Made by a program: the position numbers and the translations under genes
The notes under the pieces: model-generated
Told to the model about the DNA's origin: nothing
What the model saw: the letters and a program-made list of their open reading frames with translations, nothing else
Databases searched by the model: none
Shown: piece by piece, positions 61,601 to 64,000 of the stretch
Numbering within the stretch: position 1 is the stretch's first letter
How the letters are laid out: every line of letters begins with the position of its first letter
Assembly: GCA_949710005.1 (NCBI GenBank)
Contig: OX453280.1
Location: 18,881,273 to 18,945,272, forward strand
DNA from: Ricordea florida
Taxonomy: Eukaryota > Cnidaria > Anthozoa > Corallimorpharia > Ricordeidae
DNA: 64,000 bases
Reading direction: 5' to 3'

Positions 61601-63685
61601 AAAACAAATATGGCGACATGTTCGCTGAACATTACCGTGTTCGAGGAAATGCATTGAAGTGACGTTCCACTAACCAAATCATTGAAAGAGATTGTTCTGA
61701 GAAAAAGTATCCTTCCTGAGTTAATTTTGGATTCAAGTCTTATTTGTTGAAAACTTTGAATACGCATTTGTTTACGATAAATTTGACCGACAACTTACCG
61801 ACAGCTTACCAACAGCCTACCGACAGATCGCCGACATGTTACCGACTGTCGGTCGACAGTCGGCCGACAGTCGGCCAACAAGTTAAAGTTCATATGCACA
61901 AATTCTGTCGGCCAACTGTTGGCCGTTTGTCGGCCGACTGTCGGCCGTTTGTCGGCCGACAGGTTATTCTGGGAGCTGTTCTTCATTTTCACCGGGACTT
62001 AAAGGGTTATTAGGATTAAAGCTATCATTACCACACTGTACCTTTAGTAAGTAAGCCAAATGTTCCACAATCTATCATAAAACACTTAAAATTTAGCATC
62101 AATTCTGCTGCTCTCATTGAAAGCCTTATTAAAGATCTTGGTACCCAAGTTCTTGTTAGCATGCAAATGCAGATGTTCTTCTGATACTGGTACTTGATTC
62201 TCTCTGCCCGGAAAGGAGGGAATCAAGTACCAGAAAAAAGTCTGCATTTGCAAGCTAGGTTCTTGTGCATTTTGTGGTTTAATTTATCCCTGGTTTAAAT
62301 TCCATTTTCTTTTTTCTAAACTCAGCATTTCCATACAATAACAAACCCCAAAACGAAGAGAAATAAAATTTAACCAAGGATAAATCTAAGCCAGAACATG
62401 CACACTGAGATAAACTTTCTCTACAACAGAAGCTACAGCACTGTATAATAAAAATTAAAACATACTTTCTCAGCTTTGTTAGTTCATCCTCAAGACATGA
62501 GATCATTTGTTTCTGCAGTAGCAACCAGAAAACACAATTTTATAGAAATCTATACATTTAACTGAATACTTCAACCACAACGTTTGAGACAAGCATTTAA
62601 TTTTGAAGAATATTGCGTAAAATTTAGACCTAATAAACTAAAAGAAGCTCAATGACCAAAATGCAGCATCGACAGTGCGTCAAAGCGACAAAATACAGTT
62701 TGGTAATGAAAGAATAGGGCCACTTGTTGACGTAAGGTCAGGTTTTAGGGTTGAAAGAAAAAACAAAAAAAAAAAAGGAAAAAGAAGAAACATTAACAAC
62801 TTTTAAATTAATTCAAAATGTACAGTGCAGGGTTTTATGAACTGCACATCTTCCACAACAAATCATTATTTGAATTTCAAAAACTAATTAATAATGCATA
62901 AGGAAAAATAATAATTAAAGGAAAGGAAATTAATGTTAAACGAGTGTCTTTATAATTATCTGATATAGATACAGCTAACATTTGTGTTCAATTTTCTTGG
63001 TCAATATACACCAAAATCCAAAGTTAAGTGTAATAGTGAATAGGTATACGTAAAAAGTTTTTAAGCCGTTTAATAAACTCTCATTTTGTGCTTTATCATG
63101 TATAACACACTCGGCTACGCCTCATGTTTTATACTTGATACATGTACGCAGGACGCACAGTAGTGTAGTGGTTAGCGTTTGGAGTTCGAGCCCTGGTGTT
63201 GGCACTGTGTTGTTTCCTTAGACAAGAAACTTTACTCCACACTGCCTCTCTCCACCCAGGTGTATAAATGAGTACTGGCAATATAATGCTGGGGGTGACC
63301 CTGCGATGGACTAGCATCCCATCCAGGGGGGAGTAATAATACTCCCAGGTGCTTCATGCTAGTGAAAGCAGGATAAGTTCCAGCCGTGTGGGCCTTAGGC
63401 TCGTGTGCACCTTTACCTTACCTTACATGTAAATCACCCCTGCTCATCTATTAAACTACACATCTGAATCCCACTATACCTGACTTTCAAGTGTTCTTGA
63501 TAAACTTTCTTTCACTAGCCTGTAAAGCCATTTGAGAGACAAGCAAAAAAATGGTTCACCTTAGGTTTGACTCAACACTTGTTTCATTAAAAACATAACA
63601 CCTTGTATAGTGTACATGCAAAAGAAATACAAAAAGCTCAAATCACTTGCCTGATTGTCAACAAATCTTGTGTAGCAGCTGATAA
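49635..63685 (-). CDS. IRAG: IRAG/LRMP-family coiled-coil ER/nuclear-envelope protein, 5' end outside the window
   Basis: Exons 5' to 3': 63651-63685, 63480-63519, 62466-62512, 60506-60546, 60218-60300, 59379-59480, 56408-57795, 55752-55779, 55275-55346, 54662-54730, 53548-53583, 53284-53379, 52492-52657, 50400-50832, 49635-49848; 2850 nt, 949 residues, every junction in phase. Residues 1-116 are coiled coil. The 1388-nt exon holds a Gln/Ala/Ser decapeptide array (about 218-443). Residues 589-734 match the conserved IRAG1/IRAG2(LRMP) helical domain: KQFKTLVLAFQTDQDTLNRR, ARDMAESNMNKEL, ESRMASGVEIMICHAENL. An acidic region follows, then a transmembrane helix (about 888-911) and a 36-residue tail ending YYLKPPS. 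Vertebrate relatives sit in the ER and outer nuclear membrane, bind IP3 receptors, and LRMP acts as a KASH protein. A 24-nt exon at 58411-58434 may be optional. The first intron shown has a GC donor. Confidence 0.8.
50885..51455. repeat. 48-bp intronic minisatellite, about 11 units
   Basis: GGAATTACTTGCAACAATAA recurs every 48 bp (50951, 50999, 51047 and on). As 48 is divisible by three, the minus strand stays open and gives a 16-residue hydrophobic repeat, but exons 52492-52657 and 50400-50832 join in phase without it, so it is intronic. Confidence 0.9.
52046..52290. repeat. Tandem duplication, about 124 bp
   Basis: GTAGATAGTATATTAACGGT and the following 100 bp recur 124 bp later with only a few mismatches. 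Intron of the IRAG-type gene; no coding content. Confidence 0.9.
53653..53890. mobile_element. Foldback element, full copy, 14-bp target duplication
   Basis: Long inverted arms (GATAAATCAAACGAGTTGAT ... and complement) around CCCTTCGTCGAGCTAACGC, with the same extra right tail (CGACGCAGCACCAGTTTCC) as the 31.6-kb copy. Flanked by CACTTAATGAAGAA at 53639-53652 and 53891-53904. Intronic. Confidence 0.9.
53905..54245 (+). mobile_element. SINE-like repeat, interrupted by a MITE
   Basis: Starts with a box-B-like GGTCGTTGGTTCGAACCTCG and continues through CTTTCAAGTTTTCGCGGATA to TGTGGGACATTAAAGAACC, then TTCGCGAAGAGT. The MITE at 54127-54208 splits it. The box-A side is absent or lost at the foldback insertion. 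Confidence 0.6.
54127..54208. mobile_element. 82-bp MITE, 9-bp target duplication
   Basis: Inverted arms GCCTATGTGTAGCCGCACCC and complement fill the element. Flanked by GCGAAGAGT at 54118-54126 and 54209-54217. Duplication length fits a Mutator-like source. Confidence 0.85.
55826..55972. mobile_element. MITE with AGAGCGTTT ends
   Basis: Left ATAGAGCGTTTGCAC and right GTGAGTGAAAACGCTCTAT are inverted, with a second inner match (GGCAGCCATGTT / AACATGGCCGC). A short TA or TTA target is possible. Intron of the IRAG-type gene, between exons 56408 and 55779. Confidence 0.65.
56080..56260. repeat. Dispersed hairpin-rich repeat
   Basis: CGAGCGGGCAAGGTGTGCC pairs with GGGCACACCTTGCC-like flanks and CATCTTGCCTGCTCGGGATT; GCGAGCGGGCAAGATGAGG recurs at 39388. 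Ends undefined. Confidence 0.5.
56815..57490 (-). repeat. Coding 30-bp minisatellite (decapeptide array)
   Basis: Within the large IRAG-type exon, variants of QMQASASQTQ repeat about 22 times with no stop or frame shift. Variable positions alternate SQTQ/IQMQ and ASA/FPI. Both strands stay open because the unit is 30 bp. Confidence 0.93.
60926..61993. mobile_element. 1068-bp non-autonomous DNA transposon with GTCGGCC-rich ends
   Basis: Ends GGTGAAAGTGAAGAACAGCT and complement, flanked by an exact 8-bp duplication GGGACTTA (60918-60925, 61994-62001). About 120 bp inside each end are clusters of TGTCGGCC, CCGACAG and TTGGCCAAC in both orientations, typical of multiple transposase-binding sites. 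The central 700 bp is AT-rich with no transposase. It sits in the intron between exons 62466 and 60546. Confidence 0.9.
62164..62255. mobile_element. Small inverted-repeat element
   Basis: GCAAATGCAGA and TGGTACTTGATTC on the left face GAATCAAGTACCA and TCTGCATTTGC on the right around a short loop (CTCTGCCCGGAAAGGAG). About 90 bp; no exact target duplication found. Intronic. Confidence 0.7.
63145..63425 (+). mobile_element. tRNA-derived SINE with conserved central domain
   Basis: Head with AGTGTAGTGGTTAGCG (box A) and GGAGTTCGAGCCCTGG (box B). The body contains GGGGGTGACCCTGCGATGGA and CATCCCATCCAGGGGGGAG, which resembles, from memory, the central domain shared by Nin/Deu-type SINEs. The tail is ACCTTTACCTTACCTTAC. 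It lies in the intron between exons 63480 and 62512. Confidence 0.8.
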
Positions 63686-64000
63686 CTAAAAAGAGATAAA
63701 CAGGTAAGATATGTAAATATATATACCTTAATTGATGTTATGCAAGATAATATGCCCACATATTTTGTAGTATCCAAGCCTCGCAGAGGCAAGGAAAAAT
63801 GAGAACATTGAGTACAACGTCCAAGTGTATTATCTCGCAGATGAAGCTGGAGAACTCTGAGGTCAAAGTCTCATCCAAATCACTTTACATTGTTTACAGA
63901 TTTGTTTCAAAGCTACTTGAAAAATTTACCCAAATACTGTATATACCAGTGTTGTGCATAATGATTTCTGATACAAGTGCTATACCTCTTGTTCAAGAAC

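Overview
The window reads as nuclear DNA of a metazoan, most likely a cnidarian and probably an anthozoan such as a stony coral. Four animal genes have short exons and spliceosomal introns, and the intergenic DNA is AT-rich and dense with tRNA-derived SINEs, small inverted-repeat elements and one LINE. The lineage call rests on gene families and the look of the repeats; no database search was possible.

Layout. 1-3.0 kb: no gene, scattered repeats. 3.04-6.42 kb, minus: a complete five-exon gene for a 240-residue secreted protein with a SPARC-type calcium-binding segment and a cysteine-rich tail. 6.5-12.6 kb: no confident gene. 12.59-14.56 kb: a 5'-truncated LINE with a 13-bp target duplication, followed by a 250-bp purine tract. 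15.24-29.59 kb, minus: a GABA-B-type class C GPCR, 15 coding exons resolved with matching phases, 3' end not found; its introns carry tRNA-like repeats, a charged-repeat ORF and palindromic elements. 30-36 kb: repeats plus a broken PAN-domain fragment. 36.93-37.89 kb, plus: an intact single-exon OGFOD3-type 2-oxoglutarate oxygenase of 319 residues. 39.45-47.2 kb: a cluster of one repeat family, including two nearly identical 2.5-kb tandem units. 49.64 kb to the right edge, minus: the 3' part (15 exons, 949 codons) of an IRAG/LRMP-family coiled-coil membrane protein with a decapeptide repeat array and a KASH-like C-terminus.

The four genes do not look functionally linked; this is an ordinary eukaryotic neighbourhood, not an operon or island. 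Coding exons were joined by hand from GT-AG (twice GC-AG) sites, and every stated junction keeps the reading frame.

The most unusual content is in the repeats: a foldback family with 11-14 bp target duplications, a Harbinger-type MITE with TWA duplications, a 1.07-kb element with an 8-bp duplication and GTCGGCC-rich ends, tandem arrays of tRNA-like modules that can still fold as cloverleaves, and a duplicated 323-bp module carrying a conserved 30-codon ORF.
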